Of a DNA stretch of 64,000 nt, positions 15,564 to 23,231 are shown in pieces; within the stretch, counting starts at the first letter, position 1, and each line of letters begins with the position of its first letter. Below the pieces are notes generated by a model that saw only the letters and a program-made list of their open reading frames with translations, did no database searches and was not told the DNA's origin. Source of the DNA: Arcobacter siniprincipis (GTDB lineage Bacteria > Campylobacterota > Campylobacteria > Campylobacterales > Arcobacteraceae); assembly GCF_048571125.1 (NCBI RefSeq), contig NZ_CP182343.1:372001-436000 (forward strand), given 5' to 3'. The position numbers and the translations under genes were made by a program.

Positions 15564-16658
15564 TCAATTTATAGTTAGTTTTTGCTCAATCATGTTTAAA
15601 TCATCTATAATCTCTTTATCTGCTAAATCAATGTATCTTTGAGTGGTTTTTATATCTTTGTGAGTCATCATCTTTTGTATTTTAAAAGCATTTAATCCAT
15701 GTCTGGCAAGTAGTGTACCAAAATGATGTCTAAGACTATGAAGAGGTCTATAGTTATCAGGTAATTGTGCCTTTAATTTCATCTTATTAGCATGAAATGC
15801 TAGTTTACTTATAGTTATTTGTATCCCTGGTGTTTCTTCAAAGATATAGACTTTTGTAGTTTCTCTTTGAGATTCTATTATATCTTTTGCACTATTTGAT
15901 AAAAAATAGGTTTCATCATGCCCACTTTTTGCGTCTATGATTTTTATTGTACTATTTTCATAAGAGTAGTTTTCCCATTTTATCTTTAATGGCTCAGCTC
16001 TTCTCATGCCAGTACAAAATATAAACTTAACAATTTTAGACATTAATCTATATGGATAATTATCAATTACATTTAAGTATCTAGCTATCATCTCATCAGA
16101 ATAGGTTTCTGTTACCTTTTTTTCTTTAATAGATATGTTTAATTTTATGTTTGGAGCAGATGTAATATATTCATGTTCTATTGCATGATTAATCACTCTT
16201 TTTATGACAGAGAATATCTTTTTAAAAGTTGTTTCACTCAAGCCTTTAGCTAATAGGTTGTTATATATATCTTTTATATCATTTGTATTAATATCATTAA
16301 CCTTTTTATTATAAAGGTGTGAGCAATAGTTATCTAATCTTTGAAGATCAGTAGTTATTGCTTTCAGTTTATTTTTTTTATCATCTTCCCATTTATCAAT
16401 TATGTTTTTAAAGGTTATATCTTTTTTAGTATGATTGTTTATACCATGTCTAATTTCATAGAGAATATCATTTTTAATTTGAAATGCTTTAGCAGCTGTC
16501 ATCATCTGTGACTTTTTACCAACCGATTTTTTTAGTTGTTTTCCATTACTTCTATAAACTACATAAAACGATAAATCAAGCTTACCATTAAATAAAGTCT
16601 TTAACTCTTTATAATATATTCCATCATACTTTGTACTATGTAAAAAATCATTATTCAT
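15564..16658 (-). CDS. Tyrosine-type integrase of the element
   Basis: A 364-residue phage/island integrase. An N-terminal arm-binding-like region (1-70), a SAM-like core-binding domain (about 80-175, FKNIIDKWEDDKKNKLKAI), and the catalytic domain with Arg219 (CTGMRR), probable Lys244, His307-x-x-Arg310 (LHSLRHHFG), His333 (MMTHKD) and Tyr342 (RYIDLADKE). All active-site residues are present. It starts 167 bp from the right attachment repeat and is transcribed away from the tRNA, the usual place for a tRNA-targeting integrase. AGGA precedes the ATG. GGCAAC motifs just upstream are likely its own arm sites. Confidence 0.93.
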   Translation of the reverse strand: MNNDFLHSTKYDGIYYKELKTLFNGKLDLSFYVVYRSNGKQLKKSVGKKSQMMTAAKAFQIKNDILYEIRHGINNHTKKDITFKNIIDKWEDDKKNKLKAITTDLQRLDNYCSHLYNKKVNDINTNDIKDIYNNLLAKGLSETTFKKIFSVIKRVINHAIEHEYITSAPNIKLNISIKEKKVTETYSDEMIARYLNVIDNYPYRLMSKIVKFIFCTGMRRAEPLKIKWENYSYENSTIKIIDAKSGHDETYFLSNSAKDIIESQRETTKVYIFEETPGIQITISKLAFHANKMKLKAQLPDNYRPLHSLRHHFGTLLARHGLNAFKIQKMMTHKDIKTTQRYIDLADKEIIDDLNMIEQKLTIN

Positions 16659-16668
16659 TACTATTCCT

Positions 16669-16712
16669 AAAAGGCAACATTATATTTAACAAAAAGGCAA
16701 CAAATAGGTAAC
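16669..16712. repeat. Candidate integrase arm-type sites, right
   Basis: AAAAGGCAACA at 16669-16679, AAAAAGGCAACA at 16691-16702, and a degenerate AATAGGTAACA after it. The left end has matching copies in the same orientation. Their position between int and the core repeat fits arm binding, and they may also let the integrase repress its own promoter. Confidence 0.5.
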
Positions 16713-16824
16713 ATTTGAAAAGTATTTGTTAGTAATGAAGTATATCTTAAAGTATTTAACATATCAATAGGGATTCGGTGAAATGGGTCTTATAGTATTG
16801 AAAGGTATTGAATAGTATTTAGTG

Positions 16825-16845
16825 ACTAGTGGTGGCGCGGGGCAG
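16825..16845. repeat. Attachment-site direct repeat, right copy
   Basis: Perfect copy of 8684-8704: five bases past the CCA end of tRNA-Phe (ACTAG) plus the last 16 bases of the tRNA on the minus strand. It restores the 3' end of the tRNA after integration. Confidence 0.92.
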
Positions 16846-16905
16846 AATCGAACTGCCGACACAAGGATTTTCAGTCCTTTGCTCTACCGACTGAGCTACC
16901 GAGCC
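16830..16905 (-). tRNA. tRNA-Phe (anticodon GAA), integration target
   Basis: A 76-nt tRNA with encoded CCA, anticodon loop CTGAAAA and T-arm GGCAG/CTGCC. The acceptor arms GGCTCGG and CCGCGCC leave one U-C mismatch (positions 4 and 69). The mismatching base lies inside the 21-bp attachment repeat and is present in both copies. The tRNA is otherwise normal and presumably works. A 5-bp spacer separates it from tRNA-Tyr upstream. Confidence 0.95.
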
Positions 16906-16910
16906 ACTAG

Positions 16911-16995
16911 TGGTGGTGAGGGAAGGATTTGAACCTTCGAAGCCGTAGGCGGCGGATTTACAATCCGCAGGATTTGACCACTCTCCAACCTCACC
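16911..16995 (-). tRNA. tRNA-Tyr (anticodon GTA)
   Basis: An 85-nt class II tRNA with encoded CCA, acceptor GGTGAGG/CCTCACC, anticodon loop TTGTAAA, and the long variable arm typical of bacterial tRNA-Tyr. It is co-transcribed with tRNA-Phe on the minus strand. Confidence 0.95.
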
Positions 16996-17060
16996 TTTTG
17001 TTTGAAGAGCGTAATAATATTCAAAAAAAGATTAAAGTTATATGAAATTTGAGTATAAGT

Positions 17061-17693
17061 TCAGTCTTTTTTCGTAAATTTTAACCATTGGTTCAAAAAA
17101 TCATCTCTTTTTAGTATAATAGAGCCTAAGTCAAGCTTATATTGCAAACATGCATGACCTAAATTCCAAAACTCATAGTTCTCTTTTTCAAGTAGTTGTC
17201 CTAAAAGAACTAATTGCAGTTTACCATAATTATTGTACTTTTTATCTCTACTTGAAAACCCACTTAGACTTGTATACACTTTGCCAACTTTATACCCGAT
17301 TTCACCTGCAATTAATGTATCATTCTTGCTATCATATAATTCAAAAGTCAATAATTCAAAATTCTCATGCTTATTAGAAAATATATCTAAAAGCATATTT
17401 TTATAATCTTGATTTATCCATGAATCTTTGTGAAATTGATTTATTTTTTCTATAATTTGATTTATATCTTTATTTTTGACAAATAAATAAGTATTCTTTT
17501 TTAATAACTTCTTTATTTTTTTACTTATATGAAGATTTTCAAAGTACAAAACGGCATATTCAAACTGAAGTTCTGGAAGTAAATAGCTTTTATTGTTTGC
17601 TAAAGTAGCTATAGTGCTAATAAAACCTGCTTGGGCTAACTTTATATATAAAGAAGGAGAAAAGTGCTCACAGGCATAGTAATTCTCTTTCAT
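17061..17693 (-). CDS. Leucyl/phenylalanyl-tRNA-protein transferase-like (Aat superfamily)
   Basis: GNAT-fold aminoacyl-tRNA transferase of the N-degron pathway, which adds Leu or Phe to protein N-termini. Matching blocks are ENLHISKKIKKLLKK, GEIGYKVGKVYTSLSGF and the end YKLDLGSIILKRDDFLNQW (compare the Aat end ASLGACEIPRRDYL). The ATG at 17693 is used by default, but the frame is open upstream to 17771 and reads IIYLIDEEIISNEQILRNHI, which looks like protein. AAAGGA at about 17768 precedes two ATT codons in that frame, so an ATT start giving roughly 233 residues is possible. It is a single gene, with the tRNA pair downstream. Confidence 0.72.
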   Translation of the reverse strand: MKENYYACEHFSPSLYIKLAQAGFISTIATLANNKSYLLPELQFEYAVLYFENLHISKKIKKLLKKNTYLFVKNKDINQIIEKINQFHKDSWINQDYKNMLLDIFSNKHENFELLTFELYDSKNDTLIAGEIGYKVGKVYTSLSGFSSRDKKYNNYGKLQLVLLGQLLEKENYEFWNLGHACLQYKLDLGSIILKRDDFLNQWLKFTKKD

Positions 17694-17816
17694 ATTTGGA
17701 TAAATATGATTTCTTAATATTTGTTCATTGGAAATTATTTCCTCATCTATTAGATAAATAATAAAATCCTTTTATGTGATTAGAAAAGGGGAAATTCATC
17801 AGTTAAGACTTTTTCC

Positions 17817-18656
17817 TTAAGAAAGAAGTCTTAATACTGATTGTTGATTGATATTATTAGCTTGTGATTGTCCAAAAGAACCAATTTGAGCCAAAATATT
17901 TTGTTTTGAGAAGCTTGATACTTCTTTTGCAAAATCTACATTTGAAATAGTAGATAATGCTGAACCATTATTTACAACTTGCGATGACATTGAAGTATAT
18001 GAAGATTCTAATTGTTGTGCAGTAGAACCAATATCACTTCTAAAATCTTGAAGTTTTGAAGATGCTTGATCAATTGTATCTAAGAATGTTCTTGCATCAT
18101 CAGCTGAAAATGTTCCACCTTGCAAAAATCCATCTAATCCTAAACCTTGGGTATTTGATTGAAGTGGATTGAGTGTTGTATTGTCTTGAGAATCAGTGCC
18201 TGTTTGAACATCAAAAGTATCACTTTCCCCTTTATCATCTCGACTATTTTGCAAAATAGAGTTATCACCATAACTAGTACTTGAGGCAATGTTATCAAAT
18301 TGTTCTAAAAGTTTAGTAATATCATTTCTAATAATATTTCTTTGATCATCACTTGTTGTATCAGTTGCTGCTTGTAAAGTTTTTTCTCTAATTGTGTCTA
18401 AAATATCAGATTGTTCCCCTAGTGCACTATCTCCTATTTGTAAATAAGATAAAGCACTATTGATATTTTCAACACCTTGAGTTAATCCACTTTGTTGATA
18501 ATTTAATTGTTCAGAAATAGCTAAAAGTGCAGGATCATCTGATGCTTTTGTTAATTCTTTATTTGTTGCAATCTTTTCTAAAGGATTACTTGACCTGACT
18601 CCTTGAAGCTCTTCTGGTACATATAAATAATTAGTATAATCATTTGATATAGTCAT
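17817..18656 (-). CDS. Flagellin (short)
   Basis: A 279-residue flagellin. The N-terminal D0/D1 helices (residues about 25-130: NKELTKASDDPALLAISEQL, ENINSALSYLQIGDSALGEQ, REKTLQAATDT) and the C-terminal D1/D0 helices (SKLQDFRSDIGSTAQQLESS ending QSVLRLLS) frame a very small variable region, as in other Arcobacter-type filaments. There is no signal peptide, as expected for type III export. It stands alone with no chaperone or cap gene beside it. GGAGAC lies before the ATG. No convincing sigma-28 or sigma-54 promoter was found. The first 25 residues are more divergent than in typical flagellins. Confidence 0.88.
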   Translation of the reverse strand: MTISNDYTNYLYVPEELQGVRSSNPLEKIATNKELTKASDDPALLAISEQLNYQQSGLTQGVENINSALSYLQIGDSALGEQSDILDTIREKTLQAATDTTSDDQRNIIRNDITKLLEQFDNIASSTSYGDNSILQNSRDDKGESDTFDVQTGTDSQDNTTLNPLQSNTQGLGLDGFLQGGTFSADDARTFLDTIDQASSKLQDFRSDIGSTAQQLESSYTSMSSQVVNNGSALSTISNVDFAKEVSSFSKQNILAQIGSFGQSQANNINQQSVLRLLS

Positions 18657-18735
18657 TGAGTCTCCTTTCTTCAGTTTTTCTTTATTTTACAACTACTAGT
18701 ATTAAACCAACTTTAAGCATTAATACTAATATAAT

Positions 18736-18779
18736 CTTTTGTTAACCTTTTGTTAACCTTTTGTTGTTTCATAGTTAAC
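18736..18779. repeat. GTTAAC repeats between flagellin and the candidate sRNA
   Basis: Tandem 11-bp units CTTTTGTTAAC at 18736 and 18747, plus a partial third at 18758, and another palindromic GTTAAC at 18774. They lie between divergent transcription units and could be regulator sites for either. Confidence 0.4.
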
Positions 18780-18802
18780 TCAATAATCGTATAATAAATT
18801 TA

Positions 18803-18914
18803 TAAGTAAATAGGAAGCGCGAACACTAGGCTTGTTTACTAAGATTAAAGTTCTCCTTGAAATAAAATTAAATCAGTTAAAAAAGGCACTCTAAAGGGTT
18901 AGGTGCCTTTTTTT
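18803..18914 (+). ncRNA. Candidate small RNA (about 112 nt)
   Basis: TATAAT at 18790-18795 predicts a start near 18803. The transcript would fold as a 5' hairpin (AGTAAA 18805-18810 with TTTACT 18835-18840, and AAGC 18815-18818 with GCTT 18830-18833), then an unpaired segment with GTTCTCCTTG (18850-18859), complementary to Shine-Dalgarno sequences, and finally a strong terminator (18880-18914). No ORF fits inside. Promoter, structure and terminator together make an sRNA likely. The sequence does not match 6S, SRP or tmRNA as I know them. Confidence 0.6.
18880..18914 (+). terminator. Intrinsic terminator of the candidate sRNA
   Basis: AAAAAGGCAC (18880-18889) and GTGCCTTTTT (18903-18912) form a perfect 10-bp stem with a 13-nt loop and run into T residues. 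No protein gene on the plus strand precedes it within 2 kb. Confidence 0.85.
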
Positions 18915-18981
18915 ATGTCTAAAATCTTTTTAAATCAATAATAATTTGGGTATTATGTCAAAATTATTAAAAAGGTTAGAG

Positions 18982-19980
18982 ATGAAAAGAGTTTTTTTAC
19001 AAAATTATAAGCCCCTAGAATTTAAGTTCTACCAAAACAAAGAAGATTTTATTGTTACAGAAAATCCAATAAAATTTACAAATAGAGGTAATTTTATAAT
19101 TTTAAAAATAGAAAAAGAGAGATTGGGAACTTGGGATTTAATTGATTCACTTGCTAGAAATCTAAATATATATGATAATGAAATAGGTTATGCTGGATTA
19201 AAAGATAAAAATGCAACTACCACTCAACACATCTCAATACCTAGAAAATATGCAAAAGATATAAAAAAATTTAAACACCCAAAAATAAAAATATTAGAGA
19301 CCTTTTTACACAGTACAAAACTAAATATTGGTGATTTGATTGGTAACTCATTTGAAATAAATCTTCACGAAGTTGAATCTTGTGATGTGGGTATTATTGA
19401 AAAAAGATTGCATGAACTTGGGAAAAATGGTATGCCAAACTTCTTTGGGTATCAAAGATTTGGTAAAGATGTGAAAGAAAACCTTGAAAAAGCCAATAAG
19501 ATTATTTATGGTGATTTGAAAATTAGAGATAGAAAACTAGAAAAGATGTTAATTTCTATTTATCAAAGTGATTTATTTAATAAATGGCTTGCCAAAAGAG
19601 TTGAAATGTCTGATGGTAAATTTAAATTATTAGATGGTGAAGTAATGAAGTCACTTGATGATTTGAAGTTTTTTACACCAAATAAAATAAATGAAAAGAT
19701 AATAAAAGACTTTGAAGATAAAAGAATTGTTCCTACAGGACTTTTATGTGGAAGAGAAGTTTATAGAGCAAGAAATGAAGCACAACTTATTGAAAAAGAG
19801 TTTGATGATACTTATATTCAAGAAAAAGGTTTAAGAAGAGATGCTATTATATTTCCAAAAGATATTTTTGTAAATTATGATGTTGAAAATAAAAAGTGTA
19901 AACTAAAATTTACACTTCCCAAAGCTTCATATGCTACAGTTGTAGTGGAGAATATTGCAAATCAAAATCTAAGAGTTTAA
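18982..19980 (+). CDS. truD: tRNA pseudouridine(13) synthase
   Basis: TruD-family enzyme that makes pseudouridine at position 13 of tRNA. Seen: EDFIVTENP at the N-terminus, the catalytic GYAGLKDKNATTTQHISIP (Asp in KDK), and NFFGYQRFGK, the TruD-specific NxFGxQRFG motif. Of several in-frame starts, ATG 18982 is best: AAAGG lies 9 nt upstream, giving 332 residues. Its end overlaps the stop of the convergent histidine kinase gene by 12 bp. Confidence 0.94.
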   Translation: MKRVFLQNYKPLEFKFYQNKEDFIVTENPIKFTNRGNFIILKIEKERLGTWDLIDSLARNLNIYDNEIGYAGLKDKNATTTQHISIPRKYAKDIKKFKHPKIKILETFLHSTKLNIGDLIGNSFEINLHEVESCDVGIIEKRLHELGKNGMPNFFGYQRFGKDVKENLEKANKIIYGDLKIRDRKLEKMLISIYQSDLFNKWLAKRVEMSDGKFKLLDGEVMKSLDDLKFFTPNKINEKIIKDFEDKRIVPTGLLCGREVYRARNEAQLIEKEFDDTYIQEKGLRRDAIIFPKDIFVNYDVENKKCKLKFTLPKASYATVVVENIANQNLRV

Positions 19981-22068
19981 ACTAATTGGTATTTTTATTT
20001 TAAAATTTGCTCCAAAGTATTCTTTGTCTTTATATAAAAAGTTTATATTTTGAACATTAATTTCACCACCAAAATGTTTTGTGATAATTTGTTCACTCAT
20101 ATAAAGACCAATACCAGTTCCTTGAGATTTGTGTTTAGTTGTAAAATAAGGTTCAAATACTTTTTCAATATCTGATTCTTTTATCCCTCCTGCATTATCT
20201 AGAATAGAAAATGTTATATTGTTATTAGTTTTTTCTATTTCTATTTTTATTAGTTTATTAACACTTTTTGTAGTATTTAAAATATCTTTAGCATTACTGA
20301 AGATATTGAGAAATACTTGAATTAATTCGTTTTTATACCCAAGAATTTCGCAGTCTTCATAAACTGTAACTATTTCTATATCGGTATTTTTAATGTTGGC
20401 TAATTTTATAGAAGTATTTATCAGTGTAGAAAGTTTAAAATTTTCTTTGTTTTTACTTTGTTTAAAGAAGTCTCTAAAATCATCAATTGTTTGTGAAAGA
20501 TAAGTTGCAGCCCTTATTATTAAGTCAACTGAATCATAAAAGAATTCATCATCTAAGTCTCCAAATTCTTTTTTTATTTTTGCACCACTTGCGGCTGTTG
20601 TTATTGTTGAAAGTGGTTGTCTCCATTGGTGTGCAATATTTTCAAGCATTTCACCCATTGAGGCCATTTTTGCTTGTTGATAAAAGAGTTTTTGTTTTTT
20701 ATTAAACTCATTTTTTTCTTTTAATTCATCTGTTATATCTCTGATAATAGAATAAACAAAAGTCTTTTTATCTATTTGTATTGCAGAAGCATAAATCTCC
20801 ACATCTTTTATTTCTCCATTAGACAAAATATTTTTAGAAATAAAGACATTTTGTCTATTTTCTAATATATTAATGAATTCTTTTTTTTGTTTATCTACTG
20901 TAGACATTGATATGTCATTTGCTTTTAAATTTATAAAATCTGCTCTTTTATAACCATAAAAATTAATTGCAGAAGCATTAATATCAATTATATTTAATGT
21001 TATTGGATCATATATAATTTTTATTGCTTTTGAGCCTTCAAAAATTTGGTGATATTTTTTTGTTAGTTCGTTTAATTCTTGAGTTCTTCTTTTTACATTT
21101 TTTTCTAATTCAGTTGTATACTTTGATTTATTATAAAAATGAATTGAACTAAAAATAGCAATTACTGCTAAGGTTAAAAGAATACCAATAAATTTAATAA
21201 ATTTGTCAAACTCATAGATATCATTTAAGTCTATCTCTTTTTTTTGCTTAAAGATTATGAAATATCCAATATTGGATTCTTTTTCATTTTTTAATGTAAA
21301 TGTAGTGGCTATGTGATTATCAATTAATTTATAATCTTTTATTGATAAAAATTCATCAATATTTTCCTTTACGGTTTTTTTTAATTCACTTTTAGCATCT
21401 AAATTTGCTACATAATAATCGCCTATAAAATCTTTTGTAAAAGGTTTTTTAATTTGATTTTTAAATTCTTTATCTGCAAGAATAATTAAATCAATTCCTT
21501 TTTCTTTAAACTCTTCTGCAATAGAATTCATTTTTGTAATTACTTCAACTAAACCTAAAAATTGATTTCCATCATAAATTGGAACAATATTTTTAAAAGT
21601 TATATCAAATATACCTACACTTATTATTGAGACGACTTTTGGGTTCTTTAATAAAGTTGGTAACTCTTTTCTTATTGTTGAAACATTATCATTTTTTTCT
21701 TTTGTCCAACTTCTATATTTACTTATTCCATTCTTATCTATTAAATGTATCCATAGATTTTTGAAGTTGCTATATTTTTTTATTTTTTCAGATACAACAT
21801 TTAAACTAGGATAAGGAACTTTTTCATTTTTTAAAAACTTTTTGAAGTTATTATCTTCTGATAGTGCTAATGCAACATTAAAAGTTGAATTCTTTTTATT
21901 AAATATTGCTTCTTTAATTTGATTTTTTAAACTATTTGAAGTTTGCAAATATTTATTTTTAGTCAATCCTTCTATCTTGTTTGATAGAAAATAGTTAACA
22001 CATGAAAAAGCAGAAATTAAAAGTATAATTAATAAAAGTAGATAAATTGGTTTTGTAGAATATTGCAC
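19969..22068 (-). CDS. PAS-containing sensor histidine kinase
   Basis: A 699-residue membrane sensor kinase. Membrane helix at about 8-27, a periplasmic sensor region (30-285) with a double-Cache-like order, and a second helix (about 290-309). Then come a short coiled coil, a PAS domain (YHQIFEGSKAIKIIYDP to FVYSIIRDITDE), a dimerisation domain with His480 (ENIAHQWRQPLSTI) and an ATPase domain (NAGGIKESDIEKVFEPYF, GTGIGLYMSEQII). The HQWRQPL box is typical of Campylobacterota kinases. No response regulator is adjacent, so it is an orphan kinase here; its ligand is unknown. Confidence 0.93.
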   Translation of the reverse strand: MQYSTKPIYLLLLIILLISAFSCVNYFLSNKIEGLTKNKYLQTSNSLKNQIKEAIFNKKNSTFNVALALSEDNNFKKFLKNEKVPYPSLNVVSEKIKKYSNFKNLWIHLIDKNGISKYRSWTKEKNDNVSTIRKELPTLLKNPKVVSIISVGIFDITFKNIVPIYDGNQFLGLVEVITKMNSIAEEFKEKGIDLIILADKEFKNQIKKPFTKDFIGDYYVANLDAKSELKKTVKENIDEFLSIKDYKLIDNHIATTFTLKNEKESNIGYFIIFKQKKEIDLNDIYEFDKFIKFIGILLTLAVIAIFSSIHFYNKSKYTTELEKNVKRRTQELNELTKKYHQIFEGSKAIKIIYDPITLNIIDINASAINFYGYKRADFINLKANDISMSTVDKQKKEFINILENRQNVFISKNILSNGEIKDVEIYASAIQIDKKTFVYSIIRDITDELKEKNEFNKKQKLFYQQAKMASMGEMLENIAHQWRQPLSTITTAASGAKIKKEFGDLDDEFFYDSVDLIIRAATYLSQTIDDFRDFFKQSKNKENFKLSTLINTSIKLANIKNTDIEIVTVYEDCEILGYKNELIQVFLNIFSNAKDILNTTKSVNKLIKIEIEKTNNNITFSILDNAGGIKESDIEKVFEPYFTTKHKSQGTGIGLYMSEQIITKHFGGEINVQNINFLYKDKEYFGANFKIKIPISLNS

Positions 22069-22232
22069 TAAAAGTCCTATTTAATTGTTAATCATCTAAT
22101 AATTTTATATATAAATCAATTAATTATACTCTATTAATATTAAAATATGAACAAAGTAAGAAAAATGAATTTTTGGTGTAATTAAATTATTTTATATAAA
22201 TAAGAGGATTTAGAAGAGATATTTACATGATT

Positions 22233-22262
22233 AAATTAAAGTAGAAGTTTCTACTTTAATTT
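22233..22262 (-). terminator. Terminator of the BamB-like operon
   Basis: A 14-bp perfect inverted repeat, AAATTAAAGTAGAA and TTCTACTTTAATTT, overlapping the stop of the BamB-like gene. The outer pairs provide the U-rich tail on the minus strand. Confidence 0.6.
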
Positions 22263-23222
22263 AACATATTCATTGTTGATATACATAGTATCTCCAAAAA
22301 CTATTACTTTATCTTCTTCGTCAAAAGAAAAATCATATATTTTATCAGTTTTAAAATCATCTGAGATATTTATCATATATCCTTGAGATTCTAAGGCATA
22401 TAAAGAATCACCATAAGCTAAGGCATAAAATTTAGCAAATTTGTATTTTTTTCTATTCATTACATTTAGTGAAATATCAGTTTTAATAATTTGACCATCA
22501 ATTGTTGCTAAATAGATATCTTTTCCATGTGCAATAATATCACTTAAATCATATTGTTTGATATTTAAAATACCATCTCCAACAGAGATAACTTTTTTTG
22601 AACTTGCTGCTATAAGAGTGTCATTTACTACATTTAAGTAAATAATATTATTAAATTGACTATCTGCATCAACAATGATATTTCTAACTACTTTGTAGTT
22701 TTGTGCAGAAACAACTAAAATCTTACCATCTAATGTTGGAAATAAAATAAGATTTTGCATAAAATAAGGCGCTGCAATTCTTGTATCATTTGCTAAAGAT
22801 TTTGTTAAATACTCTTTAAAAATGATTTTCCCATCTCTTAAGTCATAAGCCATAATTGAATTATCACTATTTACTATTGCTAAAATATCATCTTTTAGCG
22901 ATGCTGCAACAACAGCTGTATTTGTAACTATCTCTTTTTTATCAACATAAATTTTATCTTTTATATTTGTTGAAAGTACTTTTCCTTCACTTAGGTTTAA
23001 GAATTGAAAACCTTCAGGCATTTTTATACTTGAAACCCCTTGTGCACTAATAAATTGCCCATTATCTAAAGTTGCACCATCTCTATTAAATGAGACAATG
23101 TCTGAATCAATAGATTTAGTACTTTTATTAAAAGACAAAGTATCTTCTGGTTCAAAATATTGCTTTTTAGAACAAGCAGAAAATAGAATGATTGCTGAAA
23201 TTAAAATTAATAAATGTCTCAT
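22251..23222 (-). CDS. BamB-like beta-propeller lipoprotein
   Basis: A 323-residue lipoprotein. The signal sequence ends in the lipobox LFSAC, so Cys17 would be lipidated. The rest is a run of beta-blade-like repeats (DGKIIFKEYLT, DGKILVVSAQNYKVVRN, DGQIIKTDISLNVMNRKKY) as in PQQ-type propellers. BamB is the lipoprotein partner of the outer-membrane assembly factor BamA. The gene directly follows a YfgM-like gene with 9 nt between, the same order as E. coli yfgM-bamB, which supports the call. Sequence similarity to BamB is weak. Confidence 0.72.
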   Translation of the reverse strand: MRHLLILISAIILFSACSKKQYFEPEDTLSFNKSTKSIDSDIVSFNRDGATLDNGQFISAQGVSSIKMPEGFQFLNLSEGKVLSTNIKDKIYVDKKEIVTNTAVVAASLKDDILAIVNSDNSIMAYDLRDGKIIFKEYLTKSLANDTRIAAPYFMQNLILFPTLDGKILVVSAQNYKVVRNIIVDADSQFNNIIYLNVVNDTLIAASSKKVISVGDGILNIKQYDLSDIIAHGKDIYLATIDGQIIKTDISLNVMNRKKYKFAKFYALAYGDSLYALESQGYMINISDDFKTDKIYDFSFDEEDKVIVFGDTMYINNEYVKLK

Positions 23223-23231
23223 TATATACCT

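Larger units (their letters stand above)
8684..16845. mobile_element. 8.16-kb integrated element in the tRNA-Phe gene (satellite-like)
   Basis: Bounded by a perfect 21-bp direct repeat (8684-8704 and 16825-16845), whose right copy contains the last 16 bases of tRNA-Phe. All genes point left. Order from the tRNA end: tyrosine integrase, unknown 255-aa protein, two AlpA-like HTH proteins, two small unknown proteins, DnaB-N/DUF3987 replication protein, XerH-like recombinase, a 700-bp region without a convincing gene but with iteron-like repeats, and a PIN-domain protein. No structural phage, terminase, relaxase or conjugation genes are present. The layout (integrase at the tRNA, AlpA, primase/helicase, cargo) recalls P4-type satellites, but mobility is inferred. 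Confidence 0.88.

Noticed and set aside
18657..18740. Sigma-54 or sigma-28 promoter before flagellin
   Set aside because: No GG-N10-GC pair, and only a partial TTAAAGTT without a matching GCCGATAA-like -10.
18803..18914. 6S RNA, SRP RNA or tmRNA
   Set aside because: No SRP GGAAGCAGC-type loop, too short for 6S or tmRNA, no tRNA-like ends. Kept as an unnamed sRNA candidate.
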